64,000 bases of DNA, from positions 992,001 to 1,056,000 of the forward strand of contig NZ_CP084626.1 in the NCBI RefSeq assembly GCF_022878925.1. Reading direction: 5' to 3'. A program made the position numbers and the translations under genes. Source of the stretch: Caballeronia sp. TF1N1. GTDB lineage: Bacteria; Pseudomonadota; Gammaproteobacteria; Burkholderiales; Burkholderiaceae. Under the pieces are notes generated by a model that was given only the letters and a program-made list of their open reading frames with translations, was not told the DNA's origin and made no database searches. Shown here piece after piece: positions 39,025 through 47,346 of this stretch; position 1 is the first letter of the stretch; every line of letters begins with the position of its first letter.

Positions 39025-41568
39025 ATGAAGTCACGCAAGCTCGCGCATGACGGCGCGCTGGCGATCGTCGCGATATTTTGGATGGCCGCGCTTGCGCTTT
39101 TCTCGCCCGCCGCGTTCGCGGCTCCGGCGCTCACGCTGCCTTCGTTCGAGGAACTGATCAAGCCCGCCGCACCCGCATCCGCTCCCGATGCGGCTTCCGG
39201 CGTGACGGACCCGGCCGTATCGGATGCCGACATGGTGCGCTCGCTCGATACGGTCATCTCGACGCTCGACAGCGATCGTCAACGCGGCGCGCTCGTCGCG
39301 CAATTGAAGAAACTGCGCGAAGCCAAGCGCGCGGCCGAGACGGCTGGCGCGGCATCGGGCGCGGTCGCGGTCGATTCAGCCGCTGCGTCAGGCGCAAGCG
39401 CACCCGCGGCCACGCCGTCGACGGCATCGTCGGTCGTGGCGAGCATGGCGCAGAACGCGGGCTTGCTGGGCGCGATAGCATCGGCGCTCACGAACATCGA
39501 AGCCGACGTGAAGCGCGGCAAAACGCCGATCGCGTACTGGGGCGGGCGCTTCAACGCGGCCGGCAACGAACTCTTCACCATCGTCACGAGCCAGAGCCGC
39601 GAGCCGTTCGGCCGCACGCTCTTCAATTACTTCGCGATGCTCGTCGGCTGGGGCGCGTGCGCGTTCGTCCTCGTCTATGTGCAGCGGCAGGTCCACGCGC
39701 GTTACGGCATCCAGGCCGGACTGCATTCCAACCCGACCACGCGCGAATTGCTGCTCTTCGCGCTGCGGCGCGTCGCGCCTTATTTGTTCGCGTTCCTCGT
39801 CGCGCTGGCCTTCGTGCGCATGATGCCGCTTTCGCTCGGCCGCACGCTCGCGATGGTCACGGCCTACGCCATCGTTGCGGGCGCGGTGTTCTCGGCGATC
39901 TGCCTCATCATGTTTTCGCTGTTCGGCTCGGCGCACCGGCGCGTGGCGGTGAACGTGCTGATCATCCGCGCGCGGCGGCTCCTGTTCCTGATCGGCACGT
40001 TCGGTGCGCTCGGCGACGCGGCCGCCAACTACGACGTCGCGCAGCAACTCGGCACCAATCTGTCCGCCCTGATCTCGACCTTCGCGAACATGGGCGCGGC
40101 GGCGCTTACCGCGTATTTCGCGCTGGCGTTCCAGCGGCCGGTCGCGCATCTGATCCGCAGCCGCACCTACGAGCAGCGCAACACGCGCAAGGCCGCGACC
40201 GAGACCTTCGAAGTGGTCGCTTCGTTGTGGCAGGTGCCGTTGCTGCTGTTGGCGTCGGCGTCGGTGGTGGCGACGCTCGCGGGCATCGGTACATCAGAGA
40301 ACGTGTTGCAGATGGCGATTGCGACCGCCGGACTGCTCGTCGTCGCGTTCTTCCTGTCGGCGATCGTGATCCGCATCACGCGGCCGAAGTCGCAGAAGCC
40401 GCGCCGCCAGTCGGCTTACGTGCGGCGGCTCGTGAAGTTCGTCGGCACGATGATCGTGACCGGCGTGTGGCTCGTGTTCCTCGAACTGTCGTCGCGCTTC
40501 TGGGGTTTTTCGCTCGCGCACATGGCCGAGGAGAGCGTCGCGGCACGCGGCATCACGCGCGCGTTCGCCATGATCGTGCTGACGTTTTTCATCGTCTGGC
40601 TGGTGTGGATCCTGATCGATACCGCCATCCAGGAGACGTTGCGGCCCGATTCCACGCGGCGCGGCACGCGCGGCCCGAGCATGCGCGCGCGCACCATGCT
40701 GCCGCTCGTGCGCAACGTCGTGTTCGTCGTGCTGCTGATGATCGCGGGCATCGTCACCGCGGCCAATCTCGGCCTGAACGTCACGCCCTTGCTGGCGGGC
40801 GCGGGCGTGATCGGGCTCGCGGTCGGCTTCGGCGCGCAATCGCTGGTCGCGGATCTGATCACGGGGCTTTTCATCATCATCGAGGACACCATTTCCGTCG
40901 GCGATTCGATCGAGGTGGAAGGCGGCCACGCGGGTATCGTCGAAAGTCTGACGATCCGCACCGTGCGCCTGCGCGACGGCCAGGGCGCAATCCACGCGAT
41001 TCCCTTCTCGCAGATCAAGACGGTGAAGAACCTGTCGCGCGACTTCGCCTACGCCGTGTTCGAAGTGCGCATGCCGTTTTCGGCGGATGTCGACGAAATC
41101 ACGCAAATGATTCGCGAAGTCGGAGTCGAGCTGATGGACGATCTGCGCTACCGGCGCGAGATGCTGGGTCCGGTGGAGGTCTGGGGACTGGACCGTTTCG
41201 ATCCGAACTGGATGGTCGTGAAAGGGCAGATCAAGACGCGGCCGCTGCAGCAATGGAGTGTGGCGCGGGCGTTCAATCTGCGCATCAAGCGGCGGATGGA
41301 CGAGGCGGGCATCGAGATTCCCGTGCCGCGGATGCATGTGCAGATGAGCCGCACCGACCTGCATGCCGCGTTCGAGCCGCACGCCGATGGCCGCGCGCAG
41401 CGCATCTGGACGGGCGAGGAGCGGCTGCTCGAAGACGAGGAATTGGTGGATGCCGATCCCTCGAAGGCCCGCGATGTCTCGCACGAACCGCGTCCCGCGC
41501 CGCCGCCGACGGACCAGTCCGTGCAAATTCCGCCGCAGATTCCCACGGCGGAGCCGGGCAAAGGTTGA
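39025..41568 (+). CDS. Large MscS-type mechanosensitive channel
   Basis: Inner-membrane channel (847 aa), comparable to the long MscS relatives such as YbiO (741 aa in E. coli), which open under membrane tension and release solutes on osmotic downshock. A signal peptide (MKSRKLAHDGALAIVAIFWM ... FAAPA) precedes a periplasmic Ala/Ser-rich part to about 180. About ten membrane helices follow. The MscS core begins near NVTPLLAGAGVIGLAVGFGAQSLVADLITGLFIIIEDTISVGDSIEV, whose Gly/Ala-rich helix lines the pore. A C-terminal cytoplasmic part with a Pro-rich tail ends it. Convergent with the next gene (13-base gap). Confidence 0.9.
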   Translation: MKSRKLAHDGALAIVAIFWMAALALFSPAAFAAPALTLPSFEELIKPAAPASAPDAASGVTDPAVSDADMVRSLDTVISTLDSDRQRGALVAQLKKLREAKRAAETAGAASGAVAVDSAAASGASAPAATPSTASSVVASMAQNAGLLGAIASALTNIEADVKRGKTPIAYWGGRFNAAGNELFTIVTSQSREPFGRTLFNYFAMLVGWGACAFVLVYVQRQVHARYGIQAGLHSNPTTRELLLFALRRVAPYLFAFLVALAFVRMMPLSLGRTLAMVTAYAIVAGAVFSAICLIMFSLFGSAHRRVAVNVLIIRARRLLFLIGTFGALGDAAANYDVAQQLGTNLSALISTFANMGAAALTAYFALAFQRPVAHLIRSRTYEQRNTRKAATETFEVVASLWQVPLLLLASASVVATLAGIGTSENVLQMAIATAGLLVVAFFLSAIVIRITRPKSQKPRRQSAYVRRLVKFVGTMIVTGVWLVFLELSSRFWGFSLAHMAEESVAARGITRAFAMIVLTFFIVWLVWILIDTAIQETLRPDSTRRGTRGPSMRARTMLPLVRNVVFVVLLMIAGIVTAANLGLNVTPLLAGAGVIGLAVGFGAQSLVADLITGLFIIIEDTISVGDSIEVEGGHAGIVESLTIRTVRLRDGQGAIHAIPFSQIKTVKNLSRDFAYAVFEVRMPFSADVDEITQMIREVGVELMDDLRYRREMLGPVEVWGLDRFDPNWMVVKGQIKTRPLQQWSVARAFNLRIKRRMDEAGIEIPVPRMHVQMSRTDLHAAFEPHADGRAQRIWTGEERLLEDEELVDADPSKARDVSHEPRPAPPPTDQSVQIPPQIPTAEPGKG

Positions 41569-41581
41569 GACGAACTCGTCG

Positions 41582-42160
41582 TCAGGCCGCGAGCAAGTCG
41601 TTCACGTGCGTGGCAATCTCGTCGCCCGCGACGCCGTAGATATGCAGCGAGATCGCGCGCGCGGTGTCATCGGCGGGATTTCCCAGGCGGTGAATCGCGC
41701 CTCGGCCCGCCTGCACGAAGGAGACGTCGCCGGCCTCGCGCGCATGATGCCGCGTTTCGATGGCTGATGCCGAAGGCGCGTCCCAGCGATAAAGCGTCTC
41801 TTCAAGCGTCCCGTCGATCACCGCATAGCCGCACCACGTTCGATGACCGTGCACCGGACTCGCCTGTCCCGGCTCCCAGACGAGCGCGGCGATGGCGTAG
41901 CGGTCAAGCGGATCGGCCGCCAGCAGATGACGGCGATAGCCGCGTGCGCCGCTCTCACGCTGATCGAGGCGCAGCAGGCTCGTATCGGACGAAGCGCGCC
42001 GCAGAGCCGCACGCACGCGCGATCCGAACGACAAGGCATCGGCGGATTGGAAGGCGGCATCGATTTCATCGCAGAGCCGGTTTAGCGCCGAACCGCCGCG
42101 TGGCGACGCCGGCGCTTGATCCCGAGGCCGCGAAAGGCGGCTGAACGCTTCGAATTTCAT
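41582..42160 (-). CDS. Cysteine dioxygenase-like cupin enzyme
   Basis: Thiol dioxygenase of the cysteine dioxygenase type (192 aa), an iron cupin expected to oxidise cysteine or 3-mercaptopropionate to the sulfinic acid. The metal ligands are visible: His104 and His106 in SPVHGHRTWCGYAV (the usual form is PxHDHG) and His157 in AGRGAIHRLGN. The substrate cannot be told from sequence. It faces an Lrp/AsnC-type regulator across 126 bp with AT-rich Lrp-like sites, a typical arrangement for local control by an amino-acid-responsive regulator. Confidence 0.85.
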   Translation of the reverse strand: MKFEAFSRLSRPRDQAPASPRGGSALNRLCDEIDAAFQSADALSFGSRVRAALRRASSDTSLLRLDQRESGARGYRRHLLAADPLDRYAIAALVWEPGQASPVHGHRTWCGYAVIDGTLEETLYRWDAPSASAIETRHHAREAGDVSFVQAGRGAIHRLGNPADDTARAISLHIYGVAGDEIATHVNDLLAA

Positions 42161-42217
42161 GATGACGGCACCGGTTTTCGTTGTGTTTCGCGAACAACAT
42201 TTATACCGGCTTGCGCC

Positions 42218-42232
42218 CAGAATTAGTTTCCA
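42218..42232. promoter_or_regulatory. Putative Lrp-type site, weak
   Basis: CAGAATTAGTTTCCA matches 11 of 15 positions of the E. coli Lrp consensus YAGHAWATTWTDCTR. It lies between the dioxygenase gene and the Lrp-family gene. Confidence 0.35.
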
Positions 42233-42258
42233 TATAATTCCGCTCGAAGAACCAAAAA

Positions 42259-42273
42259 TAGAATAATTTCCTA
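42259..42273. promoter_or_regulatory. Putative Lrp-type site, good match
   Basis: TAGAATAATTTCCTA matches 13 of 15 positions of the E. coli Lrp consensus YAGHAWATTWTDCTR. Its centre is 41 bp (about four helical turns) from the weaker site. It ends 13 bases before the regulator's GTG start. Confidence 0.5.
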
Positions 42274-42286
42274 TCGGGGGTGCGCT

Positions 42287-42760
42287 GTGGGAATGGACCT
42301 TATCGATCGCAAGCTGCTGGAATTGCTGCAGACCGACGTGACGATGCCTATCGCCGAGCTTGCGCAGCGCGTGAATCTTTCGCAGACACCGTGCTGGAAG
42401 CGCGTGCAGCGCTTGAAGGAAACCGGCGTGATCCGCGCACAGGTGGCGCTATGCGATCCGAAGAAGCTGGGTGTCGGCACCACGGTGTTTGTCGCGGTAC
42501 GCACGAATCAGCATACGCAGATCTGGGCCGAGGACTTCACGCGCGCCGTGCGCGACATTCCGGAGGTCGTGGAGGTGTATCGGATGAGTGGCGAGACGGA
42601 CTATTTGCTGCGCGTGGTGGTATCCGATATCGACGATTACGACCGCGTCTACAAGCAGCTCATTCGCGCCGTGCCGCTCTACGATGTCAGTTCGAGCTTC
42701 GCGATGGAGCAGATCAAGTATTCGACCGCGTTGCCGGTGCGTCCCACGCTCGAATCCTGA
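42287..42760 (+). CDS. Lrp/AsnC-family transcriptional regulator
   Basis: Feast/famine regulator (157 aa). N-terminal helix-turn-helix: LIDRKLLELLQTDVTMPIAELAQRVNLSQTPCWKRVQRLKETGVI (about 4-50). C-terminal RAM domain: VRTNQHTQIWAEDFTRAVRDIPEVVEVYRMSGETDYLLRVVVSDIDDYDRV, where amino acids bind and octamers form. Start: GTG at 42287 with GGGGG about six bases upstream; an ATG two codons later is the alternative. Divergent from the cysteine dioxygenase-like gene, so its likely effector is cysteine or another amino acid. Confidence 0.92.
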   Translation: MGMDLIDRKLLELLQTDVTMPIAELAQRVNLSQTPCWKRVQRLKETGVIRAQVALCDPKKLGVGTTVFVAVRTNQHTQIWAEDFTRAVRDIPEVVEVYRMSGETDYLLRVVVSDIDDYDRVYKQLIRAVPLYDVSSSFAMEQIKYSTALPVRPTLES

Positions 42761-42863
42761 GGCGTGACTTGTTTTCAGATGGCGGTCGCCGCTTGCCCGC
42801 GCCATGCCACTTCGGTCCGCACCAAGCGCCTGCTTGTGGAAGGCGCGGCATGATCGATTCGCC

Positions 42864-42887
42864 AAAAAAACCGCCCGTGGAGGGCGG
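42864..42887 (-). terminator. Orphan intrinsic terminator, minus strand
   Basis: Six-bp all-GC stem CCGCCC / GGGCGG, 5-nt loop and TTTTTTT. It would also stop any readthrough toward the Lrp-family gene. Confidence 0.75.
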
Positions 42888-42961
42888 CGTAACGCGTCCA
42901 GTCACTAGGTATTCCGGTCTAGCCCTTACTGCCCCGGCCGGAATCAGACGCGCATGGAATC
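42864..42961 (-). ncRNA. Candidate small RNA on minus strand
   Basis: On the minus strand a promoter-like TTGAGG (42991-42996) and CATACT (42968-42973) are spaced exactly 17. About 75 bases later a terminator appears, CCGCCC / GGGCGG with a 5-nt loop and seven T (42864-42887). Between them is a 7-bp inverted repeat ATTCCGG / CCGGAAT (42911-42917, 42938-42944) that would form an internal hairpin. No minus-strand protein gene ends here; the nearest, the FUSC gene, stops about 520 bases earlier in its own direction. The predicted transcript is about 98 nt. It could also be a regulated 3' end convergent with the Lrp gene. Confidence 0.5.
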
Positions 42962-43160
42962 GAAGGAAGTATGGCCGGTGACGCGGTGCCCCTCAAGCGG
43001 GACCGTGCAGCAAAGAATTTCGCGGTGCTTGGCCGTCTTCCGAAACGGCGCGCGCGGACATGCGGCAGATCGAGCAACGGTCGGCGCAACGCAACTGAAA
43101 ACCAGTGCGGGTACTATCACGGGTTGATGACGAAACGCGCCAGGAGACGCAACATCCGCC

Positions 43161-43394
43161 ATGACCGATGACCGCAACGACCGCCGCCCGGACAGTACCC
43201 GCAACGGCGCGCCCAAGAAGAAGAATCCGACATTCGGCGTCGGCGCGTTTATCGTCGTCGTGGTGTTGCTCGTGATCGGCACGCTCGCCTATAACGCGAT
43301 TCGCGAGAAGCGCGACTTCGATCAACAGAACGCGACGCCTTCGCCAGCGAGCGATGCGCGGCCGGCCGTGCCGGCGATCGGGGCGTCGCAGTAG
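43161..43394 (+). CDS. Small single-pass membrane protein
   Basis: A 77-aa protein: a polar, basic N-terminus (MTDDRNDRRPDSTRNGAPKK), one transmembrane helix FGVGAFIVVVVLLVIGTLAY (about 25-45), then a charged segment and a Pro/Ala/Ser-rich tail. An AGGAG lies about 14 bases before the ATG, rather far. No family recognised. Convergent with the FUSC gene, 9 bases apart. Confidence 0.6.
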   Translation: MTDDRNDRRPDSTRNGAPKKKNPTFGVGAFIVVVVLLVIGTLAYNAIREKRDFDQQNATPSPASDARPAVPAIGASQ

Positions 43395-43403
43395 CCGAGC
43401 GCC

Positions 43404-46028
43404 TCAAACCGGCAAGCGAATTTGCGCCGCATCCTTGCTGATCAGCGCGGACGCCGTAAGCATCTGCTTGCATTGATGCGCAAGCAGTTTGAGATCGTGA
43501 AGCGCATCGGCGGGCAACGCCTGCGTGCGTTCGGCGTTCGTGACCATGGCGTCGAGTTCACGGCGCAGTTCCTTGATGTCGTCCGCATTCGCCGGTGACG
43601 CTTCTTCGCGCGCGGGCTCCGGCAGCGCGCCCTGTGCATCGGACAGATTGTCGCGCACGATTCCGAAAGTCCGTTGCAACGGCTCGAACGCCTGACCTTC
43701 GGCTTCGTTGATCGTTTGCAGAAGCGGCGCCGCTGCCGTGATCTGCGACGCGAGCACGTGACTTTGCACGAGCAGATCGTTGAGTTCGGCGACGTATTTT
43801 TGCTGCGCCTTGGGCTCCAGCATCATTCGCTGGAACGCCTGCGCGAGATTGGCGAACGCAATGTGCACGTTCTTGCGCGCGAGCCGGTAGCGGAAGTCGC
43901 GGTCCAGCGCGGTGGCGGCGACGGTCGCGGCAGCCGATGCGCCCTTGCTGGTGGTCGCCGCCGTGCTCTCGCCGATGCTCACCGACGACAGCTTTTCCGC
44001 CGTTGCGCTCGCGGCACGTACCGCCGATGCCGTCACGAGATTCGGATCGAGCGCGGGAGTATCGACGGTGGATTCGTTGGCGGCTTCTTTCGCGATCACG
44101 ATGGTCGATACGGCGGCGTCGTCTAGCGTCTGAGTCGCGGTGGCCGCGGCGACGGCGGCCGGTGCAATCGAATCTTGCATGTGGGTGCTTGTACCCGCAC
44201 CCGCACCCGCACCCGCACCCGCACCCGCACCCGCACCCGCACCCGCACCCGCACCCGCACCCGCACCCGCACCGCCACGCGCTTTACTCTCCGCTTGCCC
44301 CGCGCTCGCGCTCTTGGCCTTCCACCACCAACTCGCCTCAAGGTAATTGCGCGTCGCGCCAAGCAGATCCTTCACGAGCTTGCCCATCAGCCGATATTCC
44401 CAATACGGGAACAGATGGCTCGCCGCGATTGCAATCGCGCAACCAACCACCGTATCGATAGCCCGTTCGCCGATCAGCCGCATGCTTCCCGGCGCGAGCA
44501 GATGAAACATCAAGAGCACATACGACGACGTGAACACCACGCTCGCCGCATAGTTGAAAAGCAGCAGGCTGTAGCTCATCACCATCGACGCGAACATCAC
44601 GATGAGCAGAATGTGCGGCTCCTTCACGAGCAGAATCAGCGCGATGGTCAGCGCGCAGCCTATCGCCGTGCCGATGATCCGCTGCGTGTTGCGCTGCTTC
44701 GTGAGCGAATAGCCGGGCTTCAGAATGATGACCGTGGTCATCACGATCCAGTACGCGTTCGTGAGCGGCAAGAGCCGTCCCAGCCAGAAGCCGATGCCCA
44801 CCGCGATCGTGACCCGAAGCGCGTGCCGGAAGCTCGGCGAGGCCATCGTGAGATTCGAGAAAATCTGCATGAACGGCACGCGCCGGCTCGATATGAAACG
44901 CGACAACGCATGGTCGATCTGCACTTCGGTTTCGATCAGGCTCGCGTCATCGCGCGTGCGGCGGCGCATCTTGTCGATCAGGCGCGTGGCGCTCCACAAA
45001 CGGCGGAACACCGCCGCCGCGGCCGCGTAGGCTTCGGCGTTCTTCTCGGGCATGCCGTGCTTGCGCATGAGTTCGAGTTCGTACTCGATAGCGCGCAGCT
45101 CCGCCTTCATGCTGATCTGCCTGGGCGCGGAACTGTTCTGCAATACGGCCAAGCCGATTTCCTCGAGATCCGCGCTCGCCTTGCGCATCAGGTCGCGATA
45201 AAAGATCAGCACGTCCGAGCCCGCGAACGTCTTGCGCACGAGCGGATAGTCCGTATGCGCGCCGACGAAGAACTCGTGCAAATCCACCACGTTGATGAAC
45301 AGATTGAAAAGCCGCGCGCGCCGCGCGTCGAGCTTGCGGCTTTTTACTTTCGGCAGATTGCGCAGCACGATGTCGCGCGCGGCTTCCTGTTGCTCCACCG
45401 CCGCAATCTGCTTTTCGATGAGCTTTCGGTAGCATTCGTCGAGATCGGCGTCGTTGTCATAAAACTCGGCGCGCGCCTGCAAGTACTCCGCGCAACTGAA
45501 GATACTCTGCGCCAGTGCCTGCTGTTCGATGCGATACACGAGCAGCCGGCTCACGAGCGTGGCCCAGTACGTGTACCAGAGGCCGCCCAGCAAGATCCAC
45601 GACGCGTTGACGAGCGCCTGCATCGGCGTGAAGTGCTCTTCCAGCGTGACGACCATCATGAAGAGCGTGGCGAAGCTGATCTGCGGCCAGCGGTTGCCAT
45701 AGACGACGATCAGCGAGAGCACGAAGGTGAGCGGCACGACCGTGAGCCATAGCGTCAACGGATGCGCCGTCGCAATGCCCGTGGCGAGCGCCGAGAAGAA
45801 GCCGATCACCGTGCACGCGAGCATCTCGTTGTGCTTGTATTTGAGCGGACCCGGCATGTCGACGACACACGCGCCAAGCGCGCCCGTCGCGATGGTGAAG
45901 CCCAGCTCGCGATTGTGAAACACGATGAGCATGAGCACGGCGGGCAGGGACACGCCCAGAGCGATCCGCAAGCCGCCGAAGAAATACTGGCTGTAAATGA
46001 ACTTCCTGATTTCGAACGAATAGCGCAT
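43404..46028 (-). CDS. FUSC-family membrane protein, YccS-like
   Basis: Polytopic inner-membrane protein (874 aa) of the FUSC (fusaric acid resistance) family, YccS/YhfK branch. Two membrane blocks of about six helices (roughly 15-165 and 395-535) flank a soluble helical region (about 170-390). After the second block comes WWWKAKSASAGQ, then a (Gly-Ala)n linker encoded by 13 copies of a hexanucleotide (44193-44270), an Ala/Ser/Thr-rich stretch and a helical C-terminal domain. FUSC proteins act in export of aromatic acids or envelope homeostasis, but the substrate here is unknown. No partner adaptor gene is adjacent. Confidence 0.87.
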   Translation of the reverse strand: MRYSFEIRKFIYSQYFFGGLRIALGVSLPAVLMLIVFHNRELGFTIATGALGACVVDMPGPLKYKHNEMLACTVIGFFSALATGIATAHPLTLWLTVVPLTFVLSLIVVYGNRWPQISFATLFMMVVTLEEHFTPMQALVNASWILLGGLWYTYWATLVSRLLVYRIEQQALAQSIFSCAEYLQARAEFYDNDADLDECYRKLIEKQIAAVEQQEAARDIVLRNLPKVKSRKLDARRARLFNLFINVVDLHEFFVGAHTDYPLVRKTFAGSDVLIFYRDLMRKASADLEEIGLAVLQNSSAPRQISMKAELRAIEYELELMRKHGMPEKNAEAYAAAAAVFRRLWSATRLIDKMRRRTRDDASLIETEVQIDHALSRFISSRRVPFMQIFSNLTMASPSFRHALRVTIAVGIGFWLGRLLPLTNAYWIVMTTVIILKPGYSLTKQRNTQRIIGTAIGCALTIALILLVKEPHILLIVMFASMVMSYSLLLFNYAASVVFTSSYVLLMFHLLAPGSMRLIGERAIDTVVGCAIAIAASHLFPYWEYRLMGKLVKDLLGATRNYLEASWWWKAKSASAGQAESKARGGAGAGAGAGAGAGAGAGAGAGAGAGAGTSTHMQDSIAPAAVAAATATQTLDDAAVSTIVIAKEAANESTVDTPALDPNLVTASAVRAASATAEKLSSVSIGESTAATTSKGASAAATVAATALDRDFRYRLARKNVHIAFANLAQAFQRMMLEPKAQQKYVAELNDLLVQSHVLASQITAAAPLLQTINEAEGQAFEPLQRTFGIVRDNLSDAQGALPEPAREEASPANADDIKELRRELDAMVTNAERTQALPADALHDLKLLAHQCKQMLTASALISKDAAQIRLPV
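44193..44270. repeat. Hexanucleotide repeat (ACCCGC)x13
   Basis: Thirteen perfect tandem ACCCGC units inside the FUSC gene. The unit is six bases, so copy-number change keeps the frame and only alters the length of a Gly-Ala linker. Confidence 0.97.
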
Positions 46029-46240
46029 CGACTTCCTGGTTTGACGCTCGTTATGACCACGGGCGAAGCACGCTCCGGACCCAGGCGGTCAGGCGGGTTG
46101 AGTCTATCGCACTTGTCATGCACTTATAACTCACTTGCGCTTCGTTCGGAACTCGGCCGAATGGCCAGCTTTTCGGCGCCTCGCGGCCTTTGTTATGCTC
46201 ACGTGAAAAGCGCCGAACACATCTTCAAGGGAGCCCACCG

Positions 46241-46648
46241 ATGAGCGACAGCATCGCCGTGCCGCCGCACGAGATCGAGCTGACGGCCGTGCGCGCGCAG
46301 GGTGCGGGCGGGCAGAACGTCAATAAGGTATCGAGCGCCATTCATCTGCGCTTCGACATCCGCGCATCGTCGTTGCCGGAGCACATCAAGGCGCGGCTGC
46401 TCGCGCTGTCGGATAGCCGCGTGACGCGCGATGGCGTGGTCGTCATCAAGGCGCAGGAACATCGGACGCAGGACATGAATCGCGCGGCGGCGCTCGCGCG
46501 GCTCGACGAGCTGATTCGCAGCGTGAGCATCGTGCGGCGCAAGCGCATCGCGACCAAGCCAACGCGCGGTTCGCAAGTGCGGCGCGTCGAAGGCAAGGTC
46601 AGGCGCGGTGCGATCAAGGCCGGGCGCGGGCCGGTGCACGGCGACTGA
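46241..46648 (+). CDS. arfB: Alternative ribosome-rescue factor ArfB
   Basis: Peptidyl-tRNA hydrolase of the ArfB/YaeJ type (135 aa, E. coli 140), which rescues ribosomes stalled at the 3' end of non-stop mRNAs. The catalytic GGQ is at 23-25 in RAQGAGGQNVNKVSSAIHLRF, and the basic C-terminal tail (RRKRIATKPTRGSQVRRVEGKVRRGAIKAGRG) is the part that inserts in the empty mRNA channel. The ATG at 46241 has AAGGGAG a few bases upstream. The gene is divergent from the FUSC gene. Confidence 0.95.
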   Translation: MSDSIAVPPHEIELTAVRAQGAGGQNVNKVSSAIHLRFDIRASSLPEHIKARLLALSDSRVTRDGVVVIKAQEHRTQDMNRAAALARLDELIRSVSIVRRKRIATKPTRGSQVRRVEGKVRRGAIKAGRGPVHGD

Positions 46649-46700
46649 AGCGGGAATTCAAGCGGGATTCGAGCGCAATTCGAGCGGGAGTTGAAGCGGC
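46648..46700. repeat. Degenerate 11-12 bp tandem repeat, five units
   Basis: Units AAGCGGGAATTC, AAGCGGGATTC, GAGCGCAATTC, GAGCGGGAGTT, GAAGCGGC run head to tail in the space between the arfB stop and the next, convergent gene. Confidence 0.75.
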
Positions 46701-46703
46701 GCG

Positions 46704-47228
46704 TCAGCCGTGCTGTTCCGCGGGAGATACATCGAGCGGCCCGAGCATGATCGTCTTAAGCCTGCCGCGTCCGAGCACGCGCGCGAGTTCCGCGAAGACG
46801 CAATAGTTGAAGACGAGCGTGACGAGCAAAATCTGCACGGCCCAGAATTGCGGCCAGTTCAGATGGTCCAGCAGGTCCTGGTGCGCGGCCGCAAGACTAT
46901 GCGTCTCTTTCCAGAACTCGAACAAGCGCTCCAAGTAATGGAGCACCAGCGCGACGAGCGTGTAAATGACGGTTTTCCATCCCGCATTCCAGATGAGCGG
47001 GCGCTCGGGATAGCGATTGATGAATGGCAGCATGTCGGCGAGTAGAACCGCCTTGCCGAGAATGAGCGAGGCGACGAGCACGGATGCCGACGCGGGAATC
47101 GACAGGCCGGCGCCTTTCACCATGAGCGCGTGCACGACCATCACCACATGCAGCACGACGAAGAAGAACAAGGTGGGCGGCAGCATCTTCATCAATTCGT
47201 GCCTGGCCTTCGCGAAAAAGTCGTGCAT
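46704..47228 (-). CDS. Membrane protein of unknown function
   Basis: A 174-aa protein with four hydrophobic segments: LPPTLFFFVVLHVVMVVHALMV, IPASASVLVASLILGKAVLL, WKTVIYTLVALVLHYLERLF, WAVQILLVTLVFNYCVFAELARVLG. The N- and C-termini are charged and probably cytoplasmic. The frame is open to 47297, but TGGAG lies six bases before the Met at 47228 (MHDFFAKARHE), so I start there. No family name recognised with confidence. It follows the EamA gene by about 120 bases on the same strand. Confidence 0.7.
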   Translation of the reverse strand: MHDFFAKARHELMKMLPPTLFFFVVLHVVMVVHALMVKGAGLSIPASASVLVASLILGKAVLLADMLPFINRYPERPLIWNAGWKTVIYTLVALVLHYLERLFEFWKETHSLAAAHQDLLDHLNWPQFWAVQILLVTLVFNYCVFAELARVLGRGRLKTIMLGPLDVSPAEQHG

Positions 47229-47346
47229 GGTCTGCTCCAGGAAACGCATGGAGCGCATGCCGGCGCGTTGCACGAAATGCAACGCGCATCCGAACAATTC
47301 GATGAATCTCGCACTGCGGCAGCGGCTGCGCTGTTTGCAGTCTAGT

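Noticed and set aside
44193..44270. CRISPR-like array
   Set aside because: The 6-bp units have no spacers and lie inside a coding gene; it is a simple sequence repeat.
44175..45752. A 525-codon plus-strand frame with a Thr-Arg repeat over the hexanucleotide tract
   Set aside because: Antisense to the FUSC gene. The repeat translates in all frames, and only the FUSC frame has transmembrane helices and a family match.
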